Shown here piece by piece: positions 36,856-45,633 of a DNA stretch of 64,000 bases. Positions within the stretch are counted from its first letter, which is position 1. Each line of letters starts with the position of its first letter. Position numbers and translations under genes: made by a program. The notes beneath the pieces were generated by a model, which ran no database searches, was not told where the DNA came from, and was given only the letters and a program-made list of their open reading frames with translations. The DNA is from CBDCZY01 sp965224745 (GTDB lineage Bacteria; Pseudomonadota; Gammaproteobacteria; Methylococcales; Methylomonadaceae), in the NCBI GenBank assembly GCA_965224745.1, contig CBDCZY010000009.1:186001-250000 (forward strand). Direction: 5' to 3'.

Positions 36856-38079
36856 TCATTTTCGAATCGCTTCAACTGAATCTTCTGCAAAAGTGTCAGA
36901 AATAAACTGTTGTATATATTTGCGATAATTACTAACCTCGTGCATCAGGTTTTTATTTGCATAAAATGCAAAATTAACCAGTGGTAACATAAGCATTTTT
37001 TCAATCAATTCCAGAGGAAATTGATTGTCCGGGCAGACAAAGTCGAAGGGTCTCCAAGGATACATGACTAGGTCTTTTTCCCATGAAAAATAGTTGTTGG
37101 CAATCAGGTTTCTAGCATCGTCCAACTCTGGTTTCTGTAACGAAACTCCTTGGAATTCACCCGTTTGTGGGAATAGTACTCCAGATACAATGCCGCCTGG
37201 ATGGGGGTTTTTCTTGCCAAAGACATGAACAAGCTCATCTGAAAATAATTGGAGCTTATCTTCCAGGTCGTACCATTTATGTTCTGGGTAAGAATGTACA
37301 TGCGCTAAATCAAAACGCCTCCTTGGATAACTGAGTGAACCAGGGTTAGCAATAAAATATTTTAACTGTGGATATTGCAGAGCAGTACCGAGACCGATGG
37401 CTATTGTCATCGGAAATGGCCTGACCTGTATACCGTCTTCGGTGTTCTTTAAAAACACACGGTCATTCGAAATATACTCGGCACCACCAAAAAGCATAGC
37501 GATAATTAAGGACGTTTTACCGGCTCCCTGGTTGCCAAGCACCAAATAGTTGAGATCATCAATTTGCACAGCACCTGCATGAAACATTTCCCAACCATGT
37601 TCCCTAAGATAACCTGTTACCAGGTCTCGAATGCAGCGCGCTATCTCGTGCATTGGATGAGTGGTATGTGCAGAAGTGATAATGGTTACCGTGCGGTCTT
37701 CCAGGTTATAGACACAAACCATTCCAGGCTCCATGTCATAATCAACGATAATAGTGGATGAGAAGATCAAACGCTGAATATAGCGTTTGCAATTTGAAAC
37801 ATAGATAAAATCTTTATTTCCCGCCTCAATAAAACGAGCAACCTCACTGACTATATCGTCAGAAAAAAAAACACCCACCTTGAATTCATCTTCAAAGTCG
37901 CGACCGTCTTCATCCATTGTTTGCATCAATGGCCCAAGATACTTACGCAACCAATTGATATAACCTGGTTCTTCAGACCAAAGATGTATTTTCAATTCAT
38001 CTACAGCTATTGTCTCAACTACTGCCGCTTCGCTACATTTATCAAAGATCAATTTTAAAAAGTCAGGATATTTCATCAA
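36856..38079 (-). CDS. HprK-like kinase of the peptide island
   Basis: The 407-residue protein matches HPr-kinase-related proteins: FHAGAV (His167) ahead of the P-loop GNQGAGKTS at 182-190, then EYISNDRVFL (Asp206) in place of the usual sDD motif. Such stand-alone HprK-like proteins recur in ribosomal-peptide clusters, where some phosphorylate the peptide C-terminus or a side chain. No HPr or phosphotransferase genes are nearby. It ends 50 bp from the stop of the convergent APH-like gene. Confidence 0.82.
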   Translation of the reverse strand: MMKYPDFLKLIFDKCSEAAVVETIAVDELKIHLWSEEPGYINWLRKYLGPLMQTMDEDGRDFEDEFKVGVFFSDDIVSEVARFIEAGNKDFIYVSNCKRYIQRLIFSSTIIVDYDMEPGMVCVYNLEDRTVTIITSAHTTHPMHEIARCIRDLVTGYLREHGWEMFHAGAVQIDDLNYLVLGNQGAGKTSLIIAMLFGGAEYISNDRVFLKNTEDGIQVRPFPMTIAIGLGTALQYPQLKYFIANPGSLSYPRRRFDLAHVHSYPEHKWYDLEDKLQLFSDELVHVFGKKNPHPGGIVSGVLFPQTGEFQGVSLQKPELDDARNLIANNYFSWEKDLVMYPWRPFDFVCPDNQFPLELIEKMLMLPLVNFAFYANKNLMHEVSNYRKYIQQFISDTFAEDSVEAIRK

Positions 38080-38153
38080 ATTAGGATCTGTTCGTTATAC
38101 AAATTTCAAGAGGTATGCACCTTAGGCGATTTCTCTCAAAGAACTTACCTTGT

Positions 38154-38182
38154 TGCTTGTCTTTTTTGTCCGTCTTCTGTGT
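38154..38182. repeat. Dispersed intergenic repeat, diverged copy 3
   Basis: TTGTCTTTTTTGTCCGTCTT (one extra T) matches the core of the repeats at 23754 and 54424. The flanks are less conserved. Confidence 0.5.
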
Positions 38183-38452
38183 TGCGACATCAGTTAGATA
38201 CCTCACGATGCGCCTGATATTACACCCCTGTATCGAATACAGAGAAGGCTTTGAATACGAACAAATCCAGTGACATCTGGTAAGTCCTTTGCGAACAAGC
38301 GCCTTAAGCACCTTCCCTCAAAGAAAAGAGAGATGGAAAAATAAAAAAACCAATTCAATGTATAAATACAATATTGACGGATTACAGCTAAATATTCAGC
38401 AGCATAAAACTACTGATTGAAAACCATAAAAAACATAAGGTCTCACAGAATC

Positions 38453-38590
38453 AACTCGACCGCCTTGATGATATGGCTAGGTTGTTATGCGATGAACCAG
38501 TTACTGATACCTACTCGGAGAAGACCGAGTCTTTAACAAATATCTGCTAAGGGGCCGACGCGTTGCATTGCAGCGACGCACGACTATTGT
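38453..38590 (+). pseudogene. Remnant of a second APH-like kinase gene
   Basis: CGCCTTGATGATATGG onward translates RLDDMARLLCDEPVTDTYSE, matching RLDDMSWLLCDESVPDSYPE of the 35600-36805 protein. DNA similarity continues through CGCACGACTATT with frameshifts and a TAA. This is a decayed tandem duplicate of the kinase gene. Confidence 0.8.
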
Positions 38591-38767
38591 GAAAAGGTTG
38601 TCAAGCACCTGTGCCATTCAAGAAGATTACAAAAAAACTTACCGAAATTTGAGGATATTCTCTCGCATTTCTGACGACGAATAATACCTTCAAACACAAA
38701 CAAGACATTGCCAAAATGGCAGTATAGGCAAAAAAGCCAGCGTAACTGCCACCTGATAGTCTAGCAG

Positions 38768-39109
38768 CTAAGTTGGCGAATTAAGAAGAATGTTTGAACC
38801 TAAACCTAACTCACCCCCCCTTGAGCCACCGTCTCCGAAAGAGATTCCACCATTAATCGTAATATTAATATTAACATCACCACTTATATTAACAACTATA
38901 GAGAGTCCGCCACTCGATTGGTCTTGTCTTTGTTGACCTCTGCCGTGATTATTGTCACCTCCACGCCGTTGACCTCTACCGTGATTATTGCCACCTCCAC
39001 GCCGCCCATAACCAGAACCATAACCATAACGTTCATATCCGCCACCATTGCAATTTCTTCCCCTACCGCCCGATACTTGGTCGATTTCTTCAACTAATAG
39101 TTCACGCAT
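38768..39109 (-). CDS. Gly/Asn/Arg-rich double-glycine peptide precursor 3
   Basis: The 113-residue product starts MRELLVEEIDQVSGG, a colicin-V/microcin-type leader, with AAGGAG 5 nt before the ATG. The core first has a GRGRNCNGGGYERYGYG and RRGGGNNHGRGQ part (Gly/Tyr/Arg/Asn, one Cys, two NNHGRGQ units). It then has a hydrophobic beta-like strand pattern, SIVVNISGDVNINITINGG, and a GDGGSRGGELGLG tail. It differs clearly from the Gly/His precursors, so the exporter handles several core types. It has its own CTTAG promoter at 39272-39316 and should be expressed with them. Confidence 0.82.
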   Translation of the reverse strand: MRELLVEEIDQVSGGRGRNCNGGGYERYGYGSGYGRRGGGNNHGRGQRRGGDNNHGRGQQRQDQSSGGLSIVVNISGDVNINITINGGISFGDGGSRGGELGLGSNILLNSPT

Positions 39110-39271
39110 GTTTTCTCCTTATTATTGCTGACAAAAGGAATTTCTTAAATCAACTACTCTAATGTTCGGTTTCTAGCTGAGTTGTATTCAGTAATAATAG
39201 AACGCTAAGTCGTTGCAAAGTAACTAGGATTCGCGAATAGTACAAAGACCTATTGTACGTCCTTTAGGTTA

Positions 39272-39316
39272 ACTATATCAAAACTATACTAAGAAATTCC
39301 TAAGAAATTCTAAAAT
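39272..39316 (-). promoter_or_regulatory. CTTAG-box promoter C (for precursor 3)
   Basis: On the minus strand ATTTTAG (39316-39310), TTCTTAG (39306-39300) and TTCTTAG (39295-39289) have periods 10 and 11, and TGATATAGT supplies an extended -10 (39277-39272) 11 bases further. Geometry equals promoters A and B. Predicted leader about 155 nt. Confidence 0.8.
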
Positions 39317-39906
39317 TTTCTTAGCCTATATCTTAATTCTACTTTCAGATCACACGAGTCTCTTTTCTTCAAGGGCGCCATTCCAACAGGAATTGTCGGT
39401 ATTCAGGCTTTATTGATAAATTATTCTCGCTATCCATAGCGCTGGATACCCGCTTCCCGGCAAATATGACGAACTTGAGCTTTAACCTAACAAAAGTAGA
39501 ATTAAGAAAACCGCTGCTGTACTTCCTTACAGTCAAATTTGAAGTAACCTGCCGAAAGAGCTAAAACAAAAATTTTCAGAGAGTTAGATTGATTCAGAGA
39601 AATAATATTTTCTGCATTGCGGGGTTGTTTTTCGGCTAATGTTAAGTGTTAGATAGTAAGTAAAACCATCATTTTGACAAACAACAGAAAACATCATGCT
39701 GTTGTAAAACAAAGAAGTTTCTTAGGCAGTTTCTGGTAGATTTAACTAATAAACAGTTTCAGCTCTTGTTGCTTGAAGCAGCTTCTTCGAAGATTGCTGC
39801 TTTGAAACGCTCGCTCCAGGTTTCATTAGAAAATAGCTTTTCCAGACGTTGTGATTATTACTGCTTGAGAGTAAAAAACTTCATAACTAATTTCAGGAGA
39901 AGAAAA
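39317..39906. other. Non-coding stretch before precursor 4
   Basis: No supported gene. One TTTCTTAG (39718) followed 11 bp later by TTTCTGG and by TAATAA near 39747 may be a decayed CTTAG promoter. The open frame from a TTG at 39766 into precursor 4 has no leader-like or signal sequence and I do not favour it. Confidence 0.45.
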
Positions 39907-40077
39907 ATACCTGAAGTAACAATTGAAGAACTTGATAAAATCTCAGGCAGGGGTAAAGGCGGTAAAAAAGACAAACATGGCGGCCAGCACAGAGGACATC
40001 ATGGTCATGGTGGAGGAAATGGGGCTGTGGCAGCAAAGGGGGAATATTCGGTTAAACGACTATTTCAGGTTATTTAA
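39907..40077 (+). pseudogene. Gly/His/Lys peptide precursor 4, start codon replaced by ATA
   Basis: AGGAGA lies 6 nt before ATA (39907), exactly the spacing used by precursor 2. From there the product reads IPEVTIEELDKISGR and GKGGKKDKHGGQHRGHHGHG then GGNG and a non-repetitive tail ending FQVI (56 aa). The leader matches the family, but ATG is ATA and the double glycine is GR. A longer frame from TTG 39766 exists but has no family likeness. I read it as an inactivated precursor; ATA initiation remains possible. It is the precursor closest to the exporter genes. Confidence 0.65.
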
Positions 40078-40591
40078 GCTTAAATGAAGAAAATTTAGCT
40101 GGCCTGACTGATTAATTAATAACCCACCGTTCGCTTTTGCTGTGCCTCAAAGTCAGACAAAAATCCTTCGTAATCTGATAGATTATTTTCCGACAATCGC
40201 CTAAATGGTATACTTTAGTGGCAAGAACAATCAACTATCGTAATAAGATTTCAATAAAGATAGTAAATTTAACATTGACCAAAACGATTATATTAAGGAA
40301 AATTCTATTTACTGAAGTTTCCTGATTATTACGATCAAGAGTACGCAATAGCGGTACGCTGGAATTGAATTTAAGCGGTGTTTGCCCTGTTTATAGCAAA
40401 CCCCCATTTAATTATCATGATGCAAGCCCATTCCAGGACAAGAAAAACATGATGTTTTTCATTAGGATAGGTCGCGCACTCAATATTACCAGAAAACAAT
40501 AATTAGGAAACTTCAGTTCTATTTATTAACCCTACATAAAATTGGTTGACATTTTTTATTTCCAATAAGTACTTTGCTCAACAAACTCACG
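40078..40591. other. Intergenic region upstream of the exporter operon
   Basis: About 500 bp without a supported gene. A GATTGTCG word (minus strand, near 40190) resembles the leader element of promoters A and B. The exporter promoter must be here, but I see no triple CTTAG box. Confidence 0.4.
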
Positions 40592-41833
40592 ATGACATCA
40601 CTCTTTCGCCAAGAAGCAATCGATAATAAAAGGGAACGTCTCTGGGGCGAGGTTGTCCTTATTCAGCCTTTATCTTTCTATCTGATCACTGGTGCATTCA
40701 CAATCGTTGTATTGCTAGTTGGCGTATTCCTCGTCTACGGTACTTACGCGCGACGTGAAAATGTTTCGGGTTATCTTCTCCCTGATAAGGGTTTAGTAAA
40801 AATTTACGCTGTACAACCAGGACTTGTTACCAATGTTCATGTCGGTGAAGGAGATCAAGTTAGCAAAGGAGATTTGTTATTTACGATTTCAACACAAAAA
40901 ACCAATACTCAATCAACTGATGTCGATATGCTTATCTTAAGCAAACTCCAAGAAAACAAAGCGACTATTAAAGCCAAAGTGGAGAAACAAAGACTCTTAA
41001 ATCAACGTGAACATGCTCAATATAAAGGCCAGATTGCCGGATTTAAAAGAGAGATTAAACAGCTTAAGACACTGATTCGAACCCATCAAAAAAAATATAA
41101 AGTATCTCTAGATCAATTTGATCGTCTCAAAAAACTGTTGGCTAAAAAATATTTATCTCAATCTGACTACATTACGGCTCAGGAACATCACGTTGATATT
41201 CAACTACGCCTTGAAGAAACGCGACAACTATTAAACACCAAAGAAAATCAATTGTCAGAGACCAGCAACCTCTTAAGCCAACTACCATTTAAGGCATCAA
41301 TTAAGTTGGCCGAATTTAACCAACAGTTATCAGACATTGACCAACAAATTGTAGAAATTGAAGGACGGCGCACCTATACCTTGCGCGCACCTTCTTCAGG
41401 ACGTGTAACCGCTATTCAGGCGAATCCCGGACATCGGGCAACAGATAGGCCTTTGCTGACTATTTTGCCAGCTGACGCGCAATTTAAAGCCGAACTTTTT
41501 ATCCCTACCCGAGCCATTGGTTTTATTAAACCTGGTCAATCCGTCTTACTGCGTTACAGTGCTTTTCCCTACCAACGCTTTGGCTTGTATAAAGGAACCA
41601 TTGATAAAGTCACTGAAGTCATTTTGACGCCTGAAGAGTTACGTGTTCCTGTCAAACTGGAAGAACCGGTATATCGCGTATCGGTTACGCCGGAAAAACA
41701 AGCAATCTCTGCTTATGGCCGACAATTTAATTTACAAGCCGGTATGCTCCTGGAAGCCAGCATTATTCTGGAAGGACGATCATTGGGAGAATGGTTGCTT
41801 GCACCGATTTATAGTTTAAGAGGGCGCATTTAA
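40592..41833 (+). CDS. CvaA/HlyD-family membrane-fusion protein
   Basis: The membrane-fusion subunit of a type I bacteriocin/microcin exporter. I favour the ATG at 40592 (413 aa; MTSLFRQEAIDNKRERLWGE), which resembles CvaA N termini; a TTG at 40574 is the alternative. One transmembrane helix (ITGAFTIVVLLVGVFLVYG) is followed by a lipoyl-like half (YAVQPGLVTNVHVGEGDQVSKGD), a long coiled-coil hairpin (about residues 105-260) and the second lipoyl half plus beta-barrel (RTYTLRAPSSGRVTAI). Its stop is adjacent to the ATG of the ABC transporter. The outer-membrane TolC partner is not in the window. Confidence 0.9.
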   Translation: MTSLFRQEAIDNKRERLWGEVVLIQPLSFYLITGAFTIVVLLVGVFLVYGTYARRENVSGYLLPDKGLVKIYAVQPGLVTNVHVGEGDQVSKGDLLFTISTQKTNTQSTDVDMLILSKLQENKATIKAKVEKQRLLNQREHAQYKGQIAGFKREIKQLKTLIRTHQKKYKVSLDQFDRLKKLLAKKYLSQSDYITAQEHHVDIQLRLEETRQLLNTKENQLSETSNLLSQLPFKASIKLAEFNQQLSDIDQQIVEIEGRRTYTLRAPSSGRVTAIQANPGHRATDRPLLTILPADAQFKAELFIPTRAIGFIKPGQSVLLRYSAFPYQRFGLYKGTIDKVTEVILTPEELRVPVKLEEPVYRVSVTPEKQAISAYGRQFNLQAGMLLEASIILEGRSLGEWLLAPIYSLRGRI

Positions 41834-43999
41834 ATGGAAAACCCGGTCCGCCTGCTGCAATTATTCAATACCAATAAGCTTCCAGTTATTCTGCAAACAG
41901 AAGCTGCAGAATGCGGACTTGCCTGTCTGGCCATGATTGCCAACTATTATGGTCACAAAATTGATTTAAACACCCTTCGACAACATCATCCAGTTTCATT
42001 AAAAGGCATTGGACTGCATGGTTTAATGAAATTAGCTGATCGGTTACATTTTGCAACTCGCGCTGTACGACTAGAGCTGGACGAATTAAAAAACCTCCAA
42101 TGCCCAGTCATATTACACTGGAACCTGAATCATTTTGTAGTGCTCAAAAAGGTCACTGCCCGCTCGATTATCCTCCATGATCCGGCCAGAGGACAACATA
42201 TCCTCTCTTTTGAGGAAGCCTCTAAACATTTTACCGGTGTTGGATTAGAGCTTATTCCCACCAATCAGTTTGAGCGTAAAGACGAAGAACAAAAAGCACG
42301 ACTGTCTGATTTTTGGCAACGCATTAGTGGAATTAAAAGAACGCTGTTTCAGATAATACTGCTGTCGTTATTGTTACAGGCATTTGCCATTGTATCGCCA
42401 TTTTTCATGCAATTGGTCATCGATGAAGTGGTAGTCAGTCATGATATAGAACTACTCAAAATCTTAGCCTTGGGATTTTTCTTGTTAATACTGATTGAGG
42501 AGGGAGTCTCCGCACTACGTTCGCTGATTATCATCAATATGGGTGCGCAACTTAACATCCAGATGGCCAATAATTTATTTCACCACTTGATCCGCTTGCC
42601 GCTTTCTTATTTTGAGAAACGCCATATTGGCGATATTGTGTCGCGTTTCGGGTCGATGGATAAGATCAAGGCGCTGTTGACCAGTGAAATTATCGCTGCA
42701 GTGGTTGACGGAATCATGCTCATCGGCACTTTAGCGATGATGTTTATCTACAGCCCTACCTTGGCGCTTGTGGTACTAGCAGGTGTTTCTATTTATGCTT
42801 TGTTTCGCTTTGCGGTATATATGCCGTTTCGACGATTAACCGAAGAAGCGATCATCGTCGGTGCCAAAGAAGACTCCAATTTTATGGAAACTATTCGAGC
42901 GGCGCAAAGCATTAAATTATTTGGCAATGAAGCACAACGTCAGTCAATTTGGCAAAACCTTTATGCAGATGCTTTAAATGTAGGTATCCGTATCGGTAAA
43001 TTAGAAATCAATTATGCTGCTGTTAATGGTATCTTGTACGGGCTAGAACATGTGCTGGTGATTTATCTGGCAGCGAAACTGGTTATCAGCAACCAGTTGT
43101 CAGTCGGGATGATTTTTGCCTTTATGTCTTATAGAGGTCAATTTACTGGTAAAGCCACATCACTCATCGAGCAGGTGATTACATTAAAAATGATCAGTCT
43201 GCATTTGGCCAGGCTCGGCGATATCGTCATGACTGAGATAGAAAAAGATACCAATACTCAGGTTAACCCAACACGAATTAAAGGAAATTTAAAACTTGAG
43301 AATGTCAGTTTTCGCTATTCCGAAACTGACCCACATATTTTAAACAAGGTCGATTTAGACATCAAAGCTGGACAATCTGTTTGTTTTGTCGGTCCTTCGG
43401 GTTGCGGGAAATCCACGTTGATGAAAGTCATGTTGGGCTTACTGGATCCTACACAAGGAAGAATCCTGGTCGATGGCCAGGATATCCAGCAGTTAGGGAT
43501 TCGTAATTATCGTGACCATATTGCCAGCGTTATGCAAAATGATCAATTATTATCAGGCTCAATCAGTGATAACATCAGCTTTTTCGATCCTCATTTTAAC
43601 CAGAAAAGAATAGAAGCCTGCGCCAAGTTGGGCGCTATTCATAAAGAAATTATGCAAATGCCCATGGCTTATAACTCTTTGATCGGTGATATGGGCACTA
43701 CTTTATCGGGTGGACAGAAACAACGCATTTTGTTAGCCCGCGCACTATACAAAAAACCCAGAATATTATTCTTAGATGAATCAACCGCTCATTTGGACAT
43801 TTATCTTGAAAAAAGAATTAATTACAACATTGGTAAGTTGAAATTAACACGCATTATTATTGCACATAGGCCTGAAACCATTAAATTTGCTCAGAGAGTA
43901 ATTTTGGTCACGAAAGAAGGCTGTTTTGAGCAAAAAACCAAATTAGAAAGTAAACCTAGGTTGATTAGCCATAAAGAAAACCAATCATCGCAAGTTTGA
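41834..43999 (+). CDS. CvaB-type peptidase-containing ABC exporter (C39)
   Basis: The 721-residue protein cleaves double-glycine leaders and exports the cores. The C39 protease has Cys27 (QTEAAECGLACLAMIANYYG), His100 (HWNLNHFVVL) and Asp116 (HDPARG). About five to six membrane helices follow (170-440). The ABC domain has Walker A GPSGCGKST, signature LSGGQKQR and Walker B RILFLDEST. All catalytic residues are present, so it should process the VSGG leaders of precursors 2 and 3 (and 1 if made). It overlaps no other gene and directly follows the membrane-fusion gene. Confidence 0.95.
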   Translation: MENPVRLLQLFNTNKLPVILQTEAAECGLACLAMIANYYGHKIDLNTLRQHHPVSLKGIGLHGLMKLADRLHFATRAVRLELDELKNLQCPVILHWNLNHFVVLKKVTARSIILHDPARGQHILSFEEASKHFTGVGLELIPTNQFERKDEEQKARLSDFWQRISGIKRTLFQIILLSLLLQAFAIVSPFFMQLVIDEVVVSHDIELLKILALGFFLLILIEEGVSALRSLIIINMGAQLNIQMANNLFHHLIRLPLSYFEKRHIGDIVSRFGSMDKIKALLTSEIIAAVVDGIMLIGTLAMMFIYSPTLALVVLAGVSIYALFRFAVYMPFRRLTEEAIIVGAKEDSNFMETIRAAQSIKLFGNEAQRQSIWQNLYADALNVGIRIGKLEINYAAVNGILYGLEHVLVIYLAAKLVISNQLSVGMIFAFMSYRGQFTGKATSLIEQVITLKMISLHLARLGDIVMTEIEKDTNTQVNPTRIKGNLKLENVSFRYSETDPHILNKVDLDIKAGQSVCFVGPSGCGKSTLMKVMLGLLDPTQGRILVDGQDIQQLGIRNYRDHIASVMQNDQLLSGSISDNISFFDPHFNQKRIEACAKLGAIHKEIMQMPMAYNSLIGDMGTTLSGGQKQRILLARALYKKPRILFLDESTAHLDIYLEKRINYNIGKLKLTRIIIAHRPETIKFAQRVILVTKEGCFEQKTKLESKPRLISHKENQSSQV

Positions 44000-44811
44000 C
44001 AGTTCCCCTGATAAAGATAGAGTTTTAGTCAAAAGCCCTCCGCTCTCCGAGTGTTTCACTAATTAAGACACCTCCCAGACCAAAGTACATTCAAGAGCTA
44101 CCATGTGATGATTTAGCGCTAGAATCAACAAAGAGGGGTTATTCCATTCCTAATTCACCGATAATGCCTTACTACTAGAAAAGTTCCCGAGAGGTCAACC
44201 GACAATTTGTCCTATGCGTTTGTTAGGGTGTACAAACATCTTGATCAGTTTGGACACCTAAATAATTAAACTATGTTATATAACACATTTTACCAAGGCA
44301 TTTGCCTCATTTCGTATTTTTCATACTGCAAACATTTAGGATTTGAGACAAAAGTCTTACTTTATTAAAAAACTATGTTATTTAACTTATCTTTAGGCTA
44401 AAAGCCACTCACCTTTACTCACACTACTAGTTGTGGATACCACGCGATCCACCTAATATAAGATTCATAACATATTGATAATAAAAATAAATAATTTGGA
44501 AAAACGAAAAAAATAATTTCGTGTAATAATGACTTGGTTAAGTTTACCCAATCTGTATGGTTCTGTCCTGCATGAATCCGTCAAGGAACCCCAACCTGAA
44601 CATTAAGCTTTATACAACAATTCCACTTTATTTACCTTCCATAACTTGTACATAATCCTAAAATGAAAGATCATTTATATCAAGCATATAAATAGTAATC
44701 TTTATTTGTAATAACTTATGTATTTTTTTTCGCTACTCGGCCACAGTAGATAAACCGTACAACTCATCGGTTAAGAATTTTTTAACTAATACCTTTTAAC
44801 CTATTTTTTTA
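44000..44811. other. Long non-coding stretch between the peptide island and the redox cassette
   Basis: About 800 bp without a supported gene, RNA or repeat. It is very AT-rich with short low-complexity segments, and looks like a boundary where an island was acquired or genes decayed. Confidence 0.45.
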
Positions 44812-44826
44812 GGCATGCTTTTTGCA
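44812..44826 (+). promoter_or_regulatory. Sigma-54-type -24/-12 promoter candidate
   Basis: GGCATGCTTTTTGCA matches the RpoN consensus (GG at -24, GC at -12, ten bases between them). It points to the redox cassette, whose first start is at 45110, about 270 nt downstream. Chance matches occur in AT-rich DNA, and no activator gene is seen nearby. Confidence 0.4.
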
Positions 44827-45109
44827 TTATTTTAATTTATCGTCAGCATAGAATTTGATCCTGTGTACAGCTTTGATCAAAAATATACGCTGACCACCCT
44901 ATATTGTGATAGCTGCAAAAAATCTTAACTATTTAATTATTTAATCCGATCATTCATGTAACACAAGAGCTAGATTGATGTTTACTAAACAACTTCGGAA
45001 TGCCTTGTTGAAACTAAATTAACGAAACATTTGCATAACGTATCAAATCACTTTTTTACCTTACGATTTACAAACAATAAAAAAGAACAAACTGAGAGAA
45101 ACATTACTA

Positions 45110-45562
45110 ATGAAAAATTTACCAAACGCGCTTTCTACCTTTTTTATCTTTGCTTCTTTGGGTATTACAAACACGGCAGCAGCTCACGGTGGTGCCGCCA
45201 TTTTAGGTGAAGCGGGAAATAACCCCAACGCCACCGGGCTTGCCGAAGTCACTTGTTTTGATGACGGTAACGGCACTCCCGATAATCTACTGGCAGAAAT
45301 AACAGATAGATCCGCTCCGATAGATGGTTTGCTGATCAATCTGCAACTATACAAAGGTAACAAAGCAACCAGCACTACCGACCCTGTATCAGGCGACGCG
45401 GACCATAGCCCGACCGTGCAGCTTCAAGGCGGCGCCGGTGTTTATCGCATGCTAGTCAATGTAACAGCTGCAGGCTCGCGAGCTTTTGAAGTCACTTGGC
45501 ATTGTCAAACGAGCGACGGCACCCATACCGGTACGAACATCGTTGTTAGACAATTTCAATAA
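45110..45562 (+). CDS. Small secreted protein of unknown function
   Basis: The 150-residue protein has a signal peptide ending at TAAAHG (MKNLPNALSTFFIFASLGIT...). The mature part is polar and beta-rich, with two Cys (TCFDDGNG and WHCQTSDG) that could form a disulfide. I do not recognise the family. It leads the TlpA/DUF4266/DUF3570/ApbE cassette on the same strand and may be its exported substrate or metal-binding partner. AAACTGAGAG precedes the start. Confidence 0.75.
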   Translation: MKNLPNALSTFFIFASLGITNTAAAHGGAAILGEAGNNPNATGLAEVTCFDDGNGTPDNLLAEITDRSAPIDGLLINLQLYKGNKATSTTDPVSGDADHSPTVQLQGGAGVYRMLVNVTAAGSRAFEVTWHCQTSDGTHTGTNIVVRQFQ

Positions 45563-45633
45563 TTGATATTTCTACGGCCTGCCCCAACAAAGCTTGTCGG
45601 TAGTTAAAAAGCCAAGGTTAACCAGAGACGCCT

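Noticed and set aside
39710..39752. Fifth CTTAG promoter before precursor 4
   Set aside because: Only one good box and a weak second; spacing to a -10 is not matched. Listed only as possibly decayed.
44000..45109. Genes in the 1.1-kb gap
   Set aside because: No frame with coding character or family likeness; only the -24/-12 candidate is worth noting.
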